Of a DNA stretch of 64,000 nucleotides, positions 52,258 through 60,968 are shown piece by piece. The stretch's first letter is position 1, and the number at the start of each line of letters is the position of its first letter. The notes under the pieces were generated by a model. The model saw nothing but the letters and a program-made list of their open reading frames with translations, had not been told where the DNA came from and searched no databases. The DNA comes from Planotetraspora kaengkrachanensis (lineage in GTDB: Bacteria > Actinomycetota > Actinomycetes > Streptosporangiales > Streptosporangiaceae): the NCBI RefSeq assembly GCF_016862895.1, contig NZ_BONV01000003.1, forward strand, positions 186,001 through 250,000, given 5' to 3'. The position numbers and the translations under genes were made by a program.

Positions 52258-55022
52258 CGTCCCGCCGGATGGCCGGGTGGCAGGGCGAGCCGGTCCGGTT
52301 CCGCTTCGACGGCCGGGATTACGAGGGGGTCCGCGGCGACACGCTGGCCTCCGCCCTGCTGGCCAACGGTGTGCGCACGGTGGCCGCGAGTCCCGCTCTG
52401 GGCCGCCCACGTGGGATCTACGCCGCCTGGACGGAGGAGCCCAACGCCCTCGTGCGGTACGGCGTGGAGCCGATGGCGCAGGCCACGACCCTCGACCTCA
52501 CCGAGGGGCTCGACGCGACGAGCCTGCGGGGCCGGGGACGGCTGAGCGAGGAACCCGACACGAGCCGCTACGACGCGGTCCACGCGCACTGCGACGTCCT
52601 CGTCGTCGGCGCGGGTCCGGCCGGTCTGGCGGCGGCCGCCGCGGCGGCGGGCACCGGCGCCCGTGTGATCATCGCGGACGACCGGCCGGTCGCGGGCGGC
52701 AGCCTGCCCGACACCGCCGAGACGGTCGGCGGCGTGCCGGGAGACGAGTGGGCGGCCACGACGCTCGCGGAGCTCGGCGGCCGCCCCGACGTCCGGGTGC
52801 TGAGCCGCACCAGCGTGTTCGGCTACTACGACGACAACTACCTCGTCGCCGTCGAGCGGCGCGGCGCGGACGCCTACTCCCGCGAGCGCGTGTGGCGCAT
52901 CAGGGCCCGCCAGGTCGTGCTGGCCACGGGAGCCCACGAACGGCCGATCGCCTTCGCCGGCAACGACCGGCCGGGCGTCATGCTGGCCGGGTCGGCCCGG
53001 GCGTACGCCAACCGCCACGGCGTCCTGCCCGGCGCGCGTGCGGTCGTGTTCACCACGAACGACAGCGCCTACGCCGCCGCCCGGGATCTCGCGGCGGCCG
53101 GTGTCGAGATCGCCGCCATCGTCGACACCCGCGACACCGCCGGCCACGCGCAGGACGGCACCGAGGTCCTCACCGGCCACGTGGTCACCGCGGTCGGCGG
53201 CGACGAGGGCGTCTCGTCCGTCACCGTTTCCGGTGCCGGTCACGTGGACCGGGAGATCGAAGCCGACCTGCTGCTCGTCTCGGGCGGCTGGAACCCCCTG
53301 GTCCATCTGTTCAGCCAGGCGGGCGGCGAGCTCCGCCACGACGACGCGACCGGCTCGTTCGTGCCCGGGCCCGTACGGCAGGCGGTCGAGGTGGCGGGCG
53401 CCGCGCGCGGGGTGTTCACCCTGGCCGGGTGCCTGGAGGACGGCGCCGCGGCCGGAGCGCGGGCGGCCGAGGCCGCCGGGTTCCGCATGGGGGACGCCTT
53501 CCGGATCCCCGAGACCCCCGCAGAGGAACCCGCCGAGCCGGCCGCCCACCTGTGGCTCGTGGAGGCCGCCGACTACGCCACGCACTTCGTGGATCTCCAG
53601 CGTGACGTCACCGTCGCCGACGTCATGAAGGCGACCGGAGCGGGACTGCGTTCGGTCGAGCACGTCAAGCGCTACACCACGGCGGGCACGGCGCACGACC
53701 AGGGCAAGTTGTCCGGCGTGCTCACCAGCGCGGTCGTCGGCCACGCTCTCGGCCTGCCGCTCGCCGATCTCGGCACCACCACGTTCCGCGCGCCGTACGT
53801 GCCGGTCGGCTTCTCCACGCTCGCCGGACGGGACAGGGGCGCGCTGCACGACCCGGTGCGGACCACGTCGCTGCACGAGTGGCACGTGGCCTACGGGGCT
53901 CCGTTCGAGAACGTCGGCCAGTGGAAGCGCCCCTGGTACTACCCGCGTGCGGGCGAGGACATGGAGGCCGCCGTCCTGCGTGAGTGCCATGCCGTACGGA
54001 CGTCCGTGGGCGCGATGGACGCCTCCACCCTCGGCAAGATCGACGTGCAGGGCCCGGACGCGGCGGAGTTCCTCGACCGGCTCTACACGAACATGATGAG
54101 CACCCTCAAGGTGGGCGCGATCCGCTACGGCGTCATGTGCAGGCCCGACGGGATGGTCTTCGACGACGGCACCGTCATCCGCCTGGCCGACGACCGGTTC
54201 CTGGTGACGACGACCACGGGCAACGCGGCGGCCGTGCTCGACTGGATGGAGGAGTGGCTCCAGACGGAGTGGCCGCACCTGCGGGTCTACTGCACGTCGG
54301 TCACCGAGCACTGGGCGACCGTGGCCCTCGCGGGTCCCGGTTCCCGTGACGTGCTGGCCGGCCTGGCTCCCGGCCTCGCCGTCGACGCGGCGAGCTTCCC
54401 CTTCATGACCTGGCGGGACACCGAGGTGGCCGGGCTGGCCGCGCGGGTGTGCCGGATCAGCTTCTCCGGCGAGCTCGCCTACGAGATCAACGTCAACGCG
54501 TGGGACGGACTCGCCCTGTGGGAGGCGGTCATGGGCACGGGGACGGTCACGCCGTACGGCACCGAGACGATGCACGTGCTGCGGGCGGAGAAGGGCTACC
54601 CGATCGTCGGCCAGGACACCGACGGCACGGTCACCCCGGCCGACCTCGGCATGGACTGGGTCGTGTCGAAGAAGAAGCCCGACTTCATCGGGAAGCGCTC
54701 GTTCGCCAGGGCCGACACGAGCCGGCCGGACCGCAAGCACCTGGTCGGCCTGCTCCCCGCGGACCCCGGCCGGCTCCTCCCCGAGGGCGCCCACCTCGTG
54801 GAGACGGGCACGCTGCCCGAGCCGCCGGTCCCGACCCTCGGCCACGTGACGTCGAGCTACCGCAGCGCGGTGCTGGGCAGCACCTTCGCGCTCGCACTGG
54901 TCAGCGGTGGCCGTGACCGGATGGGCGAGGAACTGTACGTCCCGCTCGGCGACGAACTGGTCCCCGTCACCGTCACGTCCCACATCCTCTACGACCCCGA
55001 GGGAGCCCGCCGCGATGGCTGA
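52254..55022 (+). CDS. soxA: Sarcosine oxidase subunit alpha
   Basis: Largest subunit, 922 residues. The N-terminal part resembles a ferredoxin-like domain (VRFRFDGRDYEGVRGDTLASA). A dinucleotide-binding domain follows, with VLVVGAGPAGLAAAAAAAG near 118, a second Rossmann region around ARAVVFTTNDSAYAAARDL, and a C-terminal GcvT-like folate domain (about 540-915; LRAEKGYPIVGQDTDG is typical). It binds NAD and THF and passes the methyl as methylene-THF. The GTG at 52254 overlaps soxD. Its 3' end overlaps soxG by 8 bp. No frameshift or missing motif was seen. Confidence 0.95.
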   Translation: MTSRRMAGWQGEPVRFRFDGRDYEGVRGDTLASALLANGVRTVAASPALGRPRGIYAAWTEEPNALVRYGVEPMAQATTLDLTEGLDATSLRGRGRLSEEPDTSRYDAVHAHCDVLVVGAGPAGLAAAAAAAGTGARVIIADDRPVAGGSLPDTAETVGGVPGDEWAATTLAELGGRPDVRVLSRTSVFGYYDDNYLVAVERRGADAYSRERVWRIRARQVVLATGAHERPIAFAGNDRPGVMLAGSARAYANRHGVLPGARAVVFTTNDSAYAAARDLAAAGVEIAAIVDTRDTAGHAQDGTEVLTGHVVTAVGGDEGVSSVTVSGAGHVDREIEADLLLVSGGWNPLVHLFSQAGGELRHDDATGSFVPGPVRQAVEVAGAARGVFTLAGCLEDGAAAGARAAEAAGFRMGDAFRIPETPAEEPAEPAAHLWLVEAADYATHFVDLQRDVTVADVMKATGAGLRSVEHVKRYTTAGTAHDQGKLSGVLTSAVVGHALGLPLADLGTTTFRAPYVPVGFSTLAGRDRGALHDPVRTTSLHEWHVAYGAPFENVGQWKRPWYYPRAGEDMEAAVLRECHAVRTSVGAMDASTLGKIDVQGPDAAEFLDRLYTNMMSTLKVGAIRYGVMCRPDGMVFDDGTVIRLADDRFLVTTTTGNAAAVLDWMEEWLQTEWPHLRVYCTSVTEHWATVALAGPGSRDVLAGLAPGLAVDAASFPFMTWRDTEVAGLAARVCRISFSGELAYEINVNAWDGLALWEAVMGTGTVTPYGTETMHVLRAEKGYPIVGQDTDGTVTPADLGMDWVVSKKKPDFIGKRSFARADTSRPDRKHLVGLLPADPGRLLPEGAHLVETGTLPEPPVPTLGHVTSSYRSAVLGSTFALALVSGGRDRMGEELYVPLGDELVPVTVTSHILYDPEGARRDG

Positions 55023-55587
55023 GCGACTGAGCCCGCCGGCCCGGTTCACGCCGGTGTCGTCCGACGACCTGCGCATCGCGGAGGTGCCCTTCCTCACGCA
55101 GATCAACCTGCGCGTGGACCCGAAGAGCCGGGCGGCGGCCGACATCGGGCTCGCCCTGGGCGCGCCCCTGCCGACCGATCCCGGCACCTGCACGAGCGCT
55201 CAAGCCGACGTGCTCTGGATGGGGCCCGACGAGTGGCTGGTGGTCGGAGAGCGGGGAGACGACCCCGAAGGGACGATCCGGGCGGCGGCCGGGACGGCGC
55301 ACGTGGGGATCACCGACGTGTCGGCCCAGCGCACGGTCATCTCCGTTGACGGCCCCCGCTCGCGCGACCTGCTCGCGCACGGCTGCGCGCTCGACCTGCA
55401 CCCCCGGGTGTTCGGCCCGGGACGCTGTGCGCAGACGATGCTCGCCCGCGCGCTGGTCGTGCTCGCCGCGACGGGCGAGGAGGGGTTCCGCGTGTTCGTG
55501 CGGTCCTCGTTCGCGGGTTACCTCGCCGACTGGCTCCTGGACGCGGCCGGCGAGTACCTGCGGAAGGGGACGGTCACATCGCGCTGA
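55015..55587 (+). CDS. soxG: Sarcosine oxidase subunit gamma
   Basis: Fourth subunit, 190 residues, related to the GcvT fold. Recognised by VLWMGPDEWLVVGE, DVSAQRTVISVDGPRSRDLLAHGCALDLHP and the tail RVFVRSSFAGYLADWLLDAAGEY. It has no known catalytic residues and stabilises the complex. The ATG at 55015 lies inside the end of soxA. Its last 14 bp overlap the SRPBCC gene on the opposite strand, so the sox operon ends here without room for a separate terminator. Confidence 0.93.
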   Translation: MAERLSPPARFTPVSSDDLRIAEVPFLTQINLRVDPKSRAAADIGLALGAPLPTDPGTCTSAQADVLWMGPDEWLVVGERGDDPEGTIRAAAGTAHVGITDVSAQRTVISVDGPRSRDLLAHGCALDLHPRVFGPGRCAQTMLARALVVLAATGEEGFRVFVRSSFAGYLADWLLDAAGEYLRKGTVTSR

Positions 55588-56005
55588 GCGTCTTGAGAAG
55601 CGACGGGATCACCGTGGAGCGCCAGCCGCTGCCCATGTTCTTGAACGCGAAGGCCTGAGCCGGGTCGTCGAGGTCGAAACCCGCGTGTTCGACGAACAAC
55701 CGGGTGCCCTGTCCCTCGGCGACCAGCCTCCAGGTGACCGTGGTGTCCAGCGCTCCGCCTCTCCAGCTGATGCGCAGCAGGCGTTCCTCTTCGACGTCGA
55801 GCACCTCGCACGAGATCACCCCGTCGAACTCGACCTGCGGTATCGGCCGGGTGGTGAAGGTGAAGCGGTGCCCCACCACGGGCTTCATGTCGCCCGCCAT
55901 CAGCCACCGCTCCTGCAGCGCCGAATCGGTCAGGGCACGCCACACCTTGGTCGGCGGGTGCGGCAGGAACTCGTCGACCTCGATCGACGTCAGGTCAGCG
56001 CTCAT
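55574..56005 (-). CDS. SRPBCC-family protein (AHSA1 type)
   Basis: Helix-grip protein of 143 residues with a hydrophobic ligand cavity. HPPTKVWRALTDSALQERWL at the start and the end segment KNMGSGWRSTVIPSLLKTL are typical of activator-of-Hsp90-like START proteins. ATG at 56005 has GGAG just upstream and lies inside the end of the ArsR gene (11-bp overlap); an ATG at 56017 is possible. ArsR-SRPBCC pairs are common in actinobacteria and thought to respond to small ligands, but the ligand is unknown. Confidence 0.87.
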   Translation of the reverse strand: MSADLTSIEVDEFLPHPPTKVWRALTDSALQERWLMAGDMKPVVGHRFTFTTRPIPQVEFDGVISCEVLDVEEERLLRISWRGGALDTTVTWRLVAEGQGTRLFVEHAGFDLDDPAQAFAFKNMGSGWRSTVIPSLLKTLSAM

Positions 56006-56348
56006 GGTCGTCTCCATCCTCTTCATCCAGCAGTTCACGCAGCCCGGCGAGCCTTTCCCGCCAGAACCGCTCGTACGGCGAGAGCCAGCGCGACACTTCC
56101 ATCAGCGGCTCCGCCTCCAGCCGGTAGAGCCGCCGCCGCCCGCTGCGCTCCTCGCTGACCAGCCCGGCGTCGCGCAGCACCCGGAGATGCTCGGAGACGC
56201 TCGGGCGGCTCATCTCGAAGTGCGAGGCGAGGTCGTTCACCGACCGCGGCCCGCCGAGCAGCAGCGCCGTCAGCTCGCGCCGCACCGGACTGGCGAGTGC
56301 TGCGAAGACGTCCGCGCCTCCCGCCGTCACCCGCTCGCTACCTGTCAT
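55995..56348 (-). CDS. ArsR-family regulator of the SRPBCC pair
   Basis: Winged-helix regulator of 117 residues: AALASPVRRELTALLLGG, SVNDLASHFEMSRPSVSEHLRVL and the wing SGRRRLYRLE. No metal-binding cysteines are present, consistent with the ligand-free or SRPBCC-linked subgroup. It is the first gene of a two-gene operon, and two operator-like palindromes lie directly upstream of its start, so it is probably autoregulated. Confidence 0.92.
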   Translation of the reverse strand: MTGSERVTAGGADVFAALASPVRRELTALLLGGPRSVNDLASHFEMSRPSVSEHLRVLRDAGLVSEERSGRRRLYRLEAEPLMEVSRWLSPYERFWRERLAGLRELLDEEDGDDHER

Positions 56349-56362
56349 GGCGACAACAATAG

Positions 56363-56403
56363 GTAGGAGATTCCCTACAAGTCAACCGTAGGAGATCTCC
56401 TAC
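56363..56403. promoter_or_regulatory. Tandem operator-like palindromes before the ArsR-SRPBCC operon
   Basis: GTAGGAGATCTCCTAC (56388-56403; symmetric over 18 bp with the flanking C and G) and the imperfect copy GTAGGAGATTCCCTAC (56363-56378) are 25 bp apart, just over two helical turns. They begin 14 bp upstream of the ArsR start. Dimers could bind side by side. The divergent Mut7-C gene starts 64 bp away and might be affected. Confidence 0.7.
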
Positions 56404-56466
56404 GCGTTATCGGCTTCCATCACCGTGGCCGAGCACCCGTCGCGGACGTCCCGGCATGATGGAGGC

Positions 56467-57177
56467 ATGGTCCGCGGCGAACTCGACCTGCGCGTCGGGG
56501 CGGAACTGTGGCTGTTCCTCCCGCCCCGCCGCCGGGCCGTCGTCTGCCGCGTGCCCTACGACGGCACGTCGTCGCTCGGGCACGTGGTCGAGTCCGCGGG
56601 CATCCCGCTTCCGGAGGTCGGCACGCTCCTCGCCGCAGGACGGCCGGTCGCGCCGTCGTACCGTCCGGGCCCGGCCGACGCCGTGCGCGTGTTGGGGGTG
56701 GCGAGGCCACAGCCGATCCCGGCGCCCCGGTTCGTCCTCGACGTCCATCTCGGCACCCTCGCCAGACGGCTGCGCCTCGTCGGCGTCGACGTCGCCTACC
56801 GCAACGACCTCGGCGACGACGCGCTGATCGCGCAGGCCAACGCCGAGTCGAGGGTGCTGCTCACCAAGGACCGCGGCCTGCTTCGCCGCCGGGCCCTGTG
56901 GCTCGGCGCCTACGTCCGCGGCGCGCGCCCGGACGACCAGCTCCGTGACACGCTCGATCGTTTCGCGCCCCCGCTCGCCCCCTGGACCCGGTGCACGGCG
57001 TGCAACGGCCTGCTGTCCCCGGTCGCCAAGGGCGAGGTCGAGCACGTCTTGCCACCGGGGACCAGGCGCCGATACGACACGTTCGCCCGCTGCCTCGGCT
57101 GCGGGCACGTCTACTGGCACGGCGCGCACGGGAACCGGCTGCAGGCGATCGTGGAGGCCGCCTCGCGCGTCGTCTGA
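56467..57177 (+). CDS. Mut7-C family protein (ubiquitin-like plus PIN-type RNase domain)
   Basis: Protein of 236 residues. The N-terminal 80 residues resemble the Mut7-C ubiquitin-like domain (GELDLRVGAELWLFLPP, VEVGTLLAAGRPV region). The C-terminal Mut7-C RNase domain has RFVLDVHLGTLARRLRLVG, DDALIAQANAESRVLLTKDRGL and a zinc ribbon made by CTACNGLL and CLGCGHVYWHG. The conserved Asp residues of the PIN-like fold (LDVHLG, TKDRG) are there, so RNase activity is plausible; targets are unknown. ATG at 56467 follows TGGAGGC. It stands alone between the ArsR operon and cydB. Confidence 0.9.
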   Translation: MVRGELDLRVGAELWLFLPPRRRAVVCRVPYDGTSSLGHVVESAGIPLPEVGTLLAAGRPVAPSYRPGPADAVRVLGVARPQPIPAPRFVLDVHLGTLARRLRLVGVDVAYRNDLGDDALIAQANAESRVLLTKDRGLLRRRALWLGAYVRGARPDDQLRDTLDRFAPPLAPWTRCTACNGLLSPVAKGEVEHVLPPGTRRRYDTFARCLGCGHVYWHGAHGNRLQAIVEAASRVV

Positions 57178-57186
57178 AAGACGGCC

Positions 57187-58200
57187 TCAGCCGGACGTGT
57201 CGGCGTCGTACGGCATGCGGCGCTGGAGGACGAACAGCCAGACGAGGGACGGCACCACGAGCAGCGCCCCCACTCCAGCCACCACGAGAACGGTCGTGGT
57301 CACCACGGGCGCCGCGGCGGCCTCCTGGTAGGTGAGGCCCGGCGGCAACATCGCCGGATACTGGGCCACCGGCCAGCCCCACATGACGGCCGCGACGGCG
57401 AGCACGGCCGCCACCCGTACGAGCAGGTGGCGCCGCAGCGCGAGCAGGACGATCGACGCGATCCCGAGCACGGCGCTGAGCACGACCAGGGGCAGCGCCC
57501 GGTGGATGAGACCGGAGAAGAGGCGGGGAGCGTCCCAGTGGAGCACGGCGATGCCGGCGAGCGCGCCGGCGCCGGTCACGACGGCGGCGAGCAGGGCACG
57601 CCGGCGGAACCCCTCCGCCAGCTGCGGCGTCCCGGAGCGCGCGGCGTCGTCGCACAGGTAGACCGCCGCGAGGTAGGCGCAGACCAGGACGGCGAGCACG
57701 CCCCCCAGCAGCGAGGTCGGGTTCAGCCAGCTCCCCACCACGTCACCGGCCGCGAGACCCGGCGGGACCCGGGCGGACGCGATCCCCCCGGCGACCGTTC
57801 CGAGGAAGAACGGCGTCAGCACGGACGAGAGGGCGAACGCCCCGCCGAACAGGCGCTGCTGCCACAACTCCGTGCTGGCCTTGCGGAAGGCGAAGGCGGC
57901 GCCCCTCGCGATGATCCCGAGCGCGGCCAGCGTGAGCGGGATGTAGAGCGTGGACATCACCGAGGCGAAGGCCAGGGGGAAGCCGGTCCACAACACCACG
58001 AGCACGAAGATCAACCAGACGTGGTTGGCCTCCCACACCGGGCCGATCGAGTGCTCGATGAGCCGCCGCTGCGGCATGCCGGCCCGGCTGCGCCCGGCGA
58101 GCAGGTCCCAGACGCCGCCGCCGAAGTCGGCTCCGCCGAGCAGCGCGTAGACGGTGAGCCCCGCCCACATGACGGCCAACAGGATCTGCGCCGAGTCCAT
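57187..58200 (-). CDS. cydB: Cytochrome bd ubiquinol oxidase subunit II
   Basis: Integral membrane subunit of 337 residues with about eight to nine spans. Typical segments are GGADFGGGVWDLLAG at the start and SIGPVWEANHVWLIFVLVVLWTGFP, both signature regions of CydB. It pairs with CydA to reduce O2 to water with quinol, without proton pumping but with high oxygen affinity. The ATG at 58200 shares one base with the cydA stop (TGATG). The cydDC transporter genes needed for assembly are not next to it. The end is 9 bp from the convergent Mut7-C gene. Confidence 0.95.
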   Translation of the reverse strand: MDSAQILLAVMWAGLTVYALLGGADFGGGVWDLLAGRSRAGMPQRRLIEHSIGPVWEANHVWLIFVLVVLWTGFPLAFASVMSTLYIPLTLAALGIIARGAAFAFRKASTELWQQRLFGGAFALSSVLTPFFLGTVAGGIASARVPPGLAAGDVVGSWLNPTSLLGGVLAVLVCAYLAAVYLCDDAARSGTPQLAEGFRRRALLAAVVTGAGALAGIAVLHWDAPRLFSGLIHRALPLVVLSAVLGIASIVLLALRRHLLVRVAAVLAVAAVMWGWPVAQYPAMLPPGLTYQEAAAAPVVTTTVLVVAGVGALLVVPSLVWLFVLQRRMPYDADTSG

Positions 58201-59546
58201 CAGGGCTCCGTTTCCTGCGGGGCGACGTGCCCGGTGCGGGCCACGTGGCGCAGGACGTAGACGACCGCGACCGTGAGGAACGCGTAGACGACGGCGACCA
58301 CGGCGAAGCCCACCCACAGGCCGGGGGCGGGGTTGACCGCCTCGAAGGTCCGCATCTTGCCGTACACGATCCAGGGCTGCCGCCCGACCTCGGTGACGAC
58401 CCACCCCGTCTCGACCGCGATGACGGCGAGCACACCCGCGACGGAGGCGAGCCGCAGGAACCACGGCGAGGCGGGCAGGTCGCGCCGCCGCCACCAGCTC
58501 AGAGCCAGCCAGGCGGACAGGAGCAGCAGCACCATCCCGATGCCCACCATCGTGTCGAACGCCAGGTGGACGGGACTGATCGGCGGCCGGTCCGCGGGCG
58601 CGACCCGGTCCAGCCCCTGGACGACGGTCCCTGGCGTGAAGCCCACCAGCATCGACAGCCCGCTGGGGATCTCGAGCGCGTACCGGATCCTGCCGTCGAT
58701 CACCAGCCCGCCGAGGTGCAGCGGCGCGTTCGGGCCGGTGGGGAACAGCGCCTCGGCGGCGGCGAGCTTGGTGGGCTGGTCGCCGGCGAGGAACCGCGCG
58801 GCGTAGTCGCCCGCGACGACCTGGACCGGCGAGAGCGCCGCCGCCAGCGTGAACGGCACCAGGAAGCCGAGCCGGTGGTAGCGGTCGCGGCGTCCCCGCA
58901 GCAAAGCCACCGCGTAGACCCCGGCGGTGCCGAATCCCGACACCATGAAGGCCGCGATGACCATGTGCAGGACCTGCGGGGGCATCGCCGGGTTGAACAC
59001 CGCGGCCCAGGGCGCGACCCCGGCGACCTTGCCGTTCTCGAGGTCGAATCCGCGCGGCGCGTTCATCCACGCGTTGGCCGCCACGACGAAGACGGCCGAC
59101 GACACGCCCGCGACGAGCACGGGGATCCCACTGAGCAGGTGTGCCCGGGGAGAGAGCCGGTCCCAGGCGTAGAGGTAGACGCCGAGGAAGATCGCCTCGA
59201 CGAAGAACGCGATGCCCTCCATGGCGAACGGCAGGCCGATGACCTCGCCGTAGACACCCATCAGGCCCGGCCACAACAGGCCCATCTCGAAGCTCAGGAT
59301 GGTGCCGGAGACCGCGCCCACCGCGAAGAGCACGCCCACGGCCGTGGCCCATCGCCGGGCGAGCCGCATGTAGACCGCGTCGCCGGTCCGATGGGCCCGC
59401 CATTCGGTGAACAACAGCAACGCCGGCATGCCCACGCCGAGGCAGGCGAAGACGATGTGCCAGCCCAGTGAGAGGGCCATCTGGGTTCGCGCCGCCACCA
59501 GATCGGCCGGGCTCGCCGGGCCCGCAAGGACGGCGAGCGGTGTCAT
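58200..59546 (-). CDS. cydA: Cytochrome bd ubiquinol oxidase subunit I
   Basis: Haem-bearing subunit of 448 residues. ARTQMALSLGWHIVFACLG contains the haem b595 His ligand; GEVIGLPFAMEGIAFFVEAIFLG is the next conserved span; WVVTEVGRQPWIVYG marks the late family signature. The quinol-binding Q-loop is short, as in actinobacterial and cyanide-insensitive forms. The ATG at 59546 was taken as start because conserved sequence begins within 15 residues. It forms an operon with cydB. Expression under low oxygen or respiratory stress is expected, but no regulatory site was recognised in the 159 bp before it. Confidence 0.95.
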   Translation of the reverse strand: MTPLAVLAGPASPADLVAARTQMALSLGWHIVFACLGVGMPALLLFTEWRAHRTGDAVYMRLARRWATAVGVLFAVGAVSGTILSFEMGLLWPGLMGVYGEVIGLPFAMEGIAFFVEAIFLGVYLYAWDRLSPRAHLLSGIPVLVAGVSSAVFVVAANAWMNAPRGFDLENGKVAGVAPWAAVFNPAMPPQVLHMVIAAFMVSGFGTAGVYAVALLRGRRDRYHRLGFLVPFTLAAALSPVQVVAGDYAARFLAGDQPTKLAAAEALFPTGPNAPLHLGGLVIDGRIRYALEIPSGLSMLVGFTPGTVVQGLDRVAPADRPPISPVHLAFDTMVGIGMVLLLLSAWLALSWWRRRDLPASPWFLRLASVAGVLAVIAVETGWVVTEVGRQPWIVYGKMRTFEAVNPAPGLWVGFAVVAVVYAFLTVAVVYVLRHVARTGHVAPQETEP

Positions 59547-59705
59547 GGCTGGTCCGTGCCCCCGCGGCGCCACCTGGCAAACCGCGTGCCGGGTATGGAA
59601 GCGATCAAGGCCGGCGAGTGCACCGGTGACGAGAGGTGAGGTGTTTACCCGAAGCGGGCCGGTTGCGGGGGAACGCGCCCGCGGGCCGGGGGAATAGGCC
59701 CCATC

Positions 59706-60224
59706 ATGACGCGCAACCTGGTGAACGGCGCAGTCGGCGGCGCCCTCGCGACCGCTGTTTACAGCGCCGTGCTGATGGCGGGAGAGCAGGCGGGCCTGCT
59801 GGGCCATGCCCCTCCCAAGAGGGTCGTGCGCGTCGCCCTTCCCGGCAGCAGGCACCGCCCCAAGCCGGGCGAGGGGGCGCTCGCGACGATCGGCCACTAC
59901 GCGTACGGCAGCGCCGCGGGGGCCGCGCTCGGCCTGCTGTTCCGCGGGCAGCGGGTCCCGCTTCCGGTCGGCGCGGCGTACGGCCTCGCGGTCTGGTACG
60001 CCAGCTTTCAGCACCTGATGCCCCGGCTGAAGATGTATCCGCCGATCTCCCGCGACTCCCCCGGGCGCCAGGCACTCCTGGCGCTTGGCCACATGGTGTA
60101 CGGAACGTCCCTCGCGATCTCGATGAACCGGCTGAGGAGCGACAGGGCCATGGGCGCGCGGATCCTGCCGAGCGAGCACCCCGAGCGGTCGAAGTTCCTG
60201 ACCCCGCCGGAACCGGTGTCCTGA
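59706..60224 (+). CDS. Small membrane protein of unknown function
   Basis: 172 residues, about four hydrophobic segments (VNGAVGGALATAVYSAVLMAG, YGSAAGAALGLLF, VGAAYGLAVWYASFQHL, ALLALGHMVYGTSLAI). Glycine-rich spans and the HYAYG and HMVYG motifs are reminiscent of the DUF1440-like group, but I cannot assign it firmly. It is divergent from cydAB with a 159-bp gap and followed 51 bp later by an SRPBCC gene on the same strand. Confidence 0.75.
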   Translation: MTRNLVNGAVGGALATAVYSAVLMAGEQAGLLGHAPPKRVVRVALPGSRHRPKPGEGALATIGHYAYGSAAGAALGLLFRGQRVPLPVGAAYGLAVWYASFQHLMPRLKMYPPISRDSPGRQALLALGHMVYGTSLAISMNRLRSDRAMGARILPSEHPERSKFLTPPEPVS

Positions 60225-60275
60225 CCGATCTCCTCCGGCGAGGGAACGTCGGCCGTCTTCGGCATGATGGCGGGC

Positions 60276-60674
60276 ATGGCTTCGCAATCCAGGCACATCA
60301 GTGAGCAGATCGACCGGCCCGCGGACGAGGTCTACGAGTACGCGTCGAATCCGGCGAACATCCCGGAGTGGGCGCCGGGGCTCGGCAGCGCGGTGGAGAA
60401 CGTCGGCGGGCGGTGGTTCGTGGAGACCGGCGGGGGCCGCGTGGGCGTCGCCTTCGCGGAGCGCAACGCCTTCGGCGTCCTCGACCACGAGGTCACGATG
60501 CCCTCGGGCGAGGTAGTCCACAATCCGATGCGGGTGTTCCCCGACGGGGACGGCTGCGAGGTGGTGTTCACCGTCCGCCGTCTCCCCGGCATGAGCGACG
60601 AGGACTTCGCCCGCGACGCCGGCCTCGTCCAGGCCGACCTCACCCGGATGAAGCACATCCTCGAAGCCGGCTGA
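60276..60674 (+). CDS. SRPBCC-family protein (polyketide cyclase-like)
   Basis: Helix-grip protein of about 132 residues: RHISEQIDRPADEVYEYASN, NIPEWAPGLGSAVE, and the C-terminal helix DAGLVQADLTRMKHILEAG. The protein keeps the typical Pro-Trp of the family (IPEWAP). ATGs at 60264, 60267 and 60276 are all possible starts; 60276 fits the family's usual length. It probably binds a hydrophobic ligand; the function is unknown. Confidence 0.83.
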   Translation: MASQSRHISEQIDRPADEVYEYASNPANIPEWAPGLGSAVENVGGRWFVETGGGRVGVAFAERNAFGVLDHEVTMPSGEVVHNPMRVFPDGDGCEVVFTVRRLPGMSDEDFARDAGLVQADLTRMKHILEAG

Positions 60675-60732
60675 ATCGAGCTTCCACCGACGGGTGCGGT
60701 CACGCCTGCCCACTTGCGTCAAGGAGCACTAG

Positions 60733-60900
60733 ACGACAAACCTCGGCGGCCTGGGCACTCCGGAGGAGCGCACCCGGTTGCGCACGGCCCTGCACATGGT
60801 CCACGCAGGCCGGGCCCTGCCGGAAGAGGAGCAGACGATCGTCCGCGCCGCGATCGCCCGGGTCGGCGCGGCCGCCGCCTCCCCCGCCTCCCCCGCATGA
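60733..60900 (+). CDS. Small ORF with an ideal ribosome-binding site but ACG at the start
   Basis: AAGGAG, six bases, then ACG begins an open frame of 55 codons: TNLGGLGTPEERTRLRTALHM, continuing VHAGRALPEEEQTIVRAAI and a Ala/Ser/Pro tail. The composition (helix-forming, charged, no stops) looks coding. ACG in place of ATG may be a real non-standard start, a mutation that killed the gene, or a misread; the next ATG (60796) would leave 34 residues without a ribosome-binding site. It lies 58 bp behind the SRPBCC gene and 68 bp before the zinc-finger gene. No family was recognised. Confidence 0.45.
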   Translation, partial: TTNLGGLGTPEERTRLRTALHMVHAGRALPEEEQTIVRAAIARVGAAAASPASPA

Positions 60901-60968
60901 CACCCGGGCCCACCGGCAGGCGCCAGGATCCGTGCGCGGCTCCCGAGTGTCTAACTAACCTGGACGGC

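Noticed and set aside
52122-55193. Open frame of about 1000 codons on the minus strand
   Set aside because: Mirror of soxA/soxG; no motifs, while the plus strand gives a complete sarcosine oxidase.
57187-59546. Single long fused cydB-cydA frame on the minus strand
   Set aside because: The longer frame simply runs through part of cydA in the wrong frame; two separate genes joined by TGATG give the correct CydA and CydB proteins.
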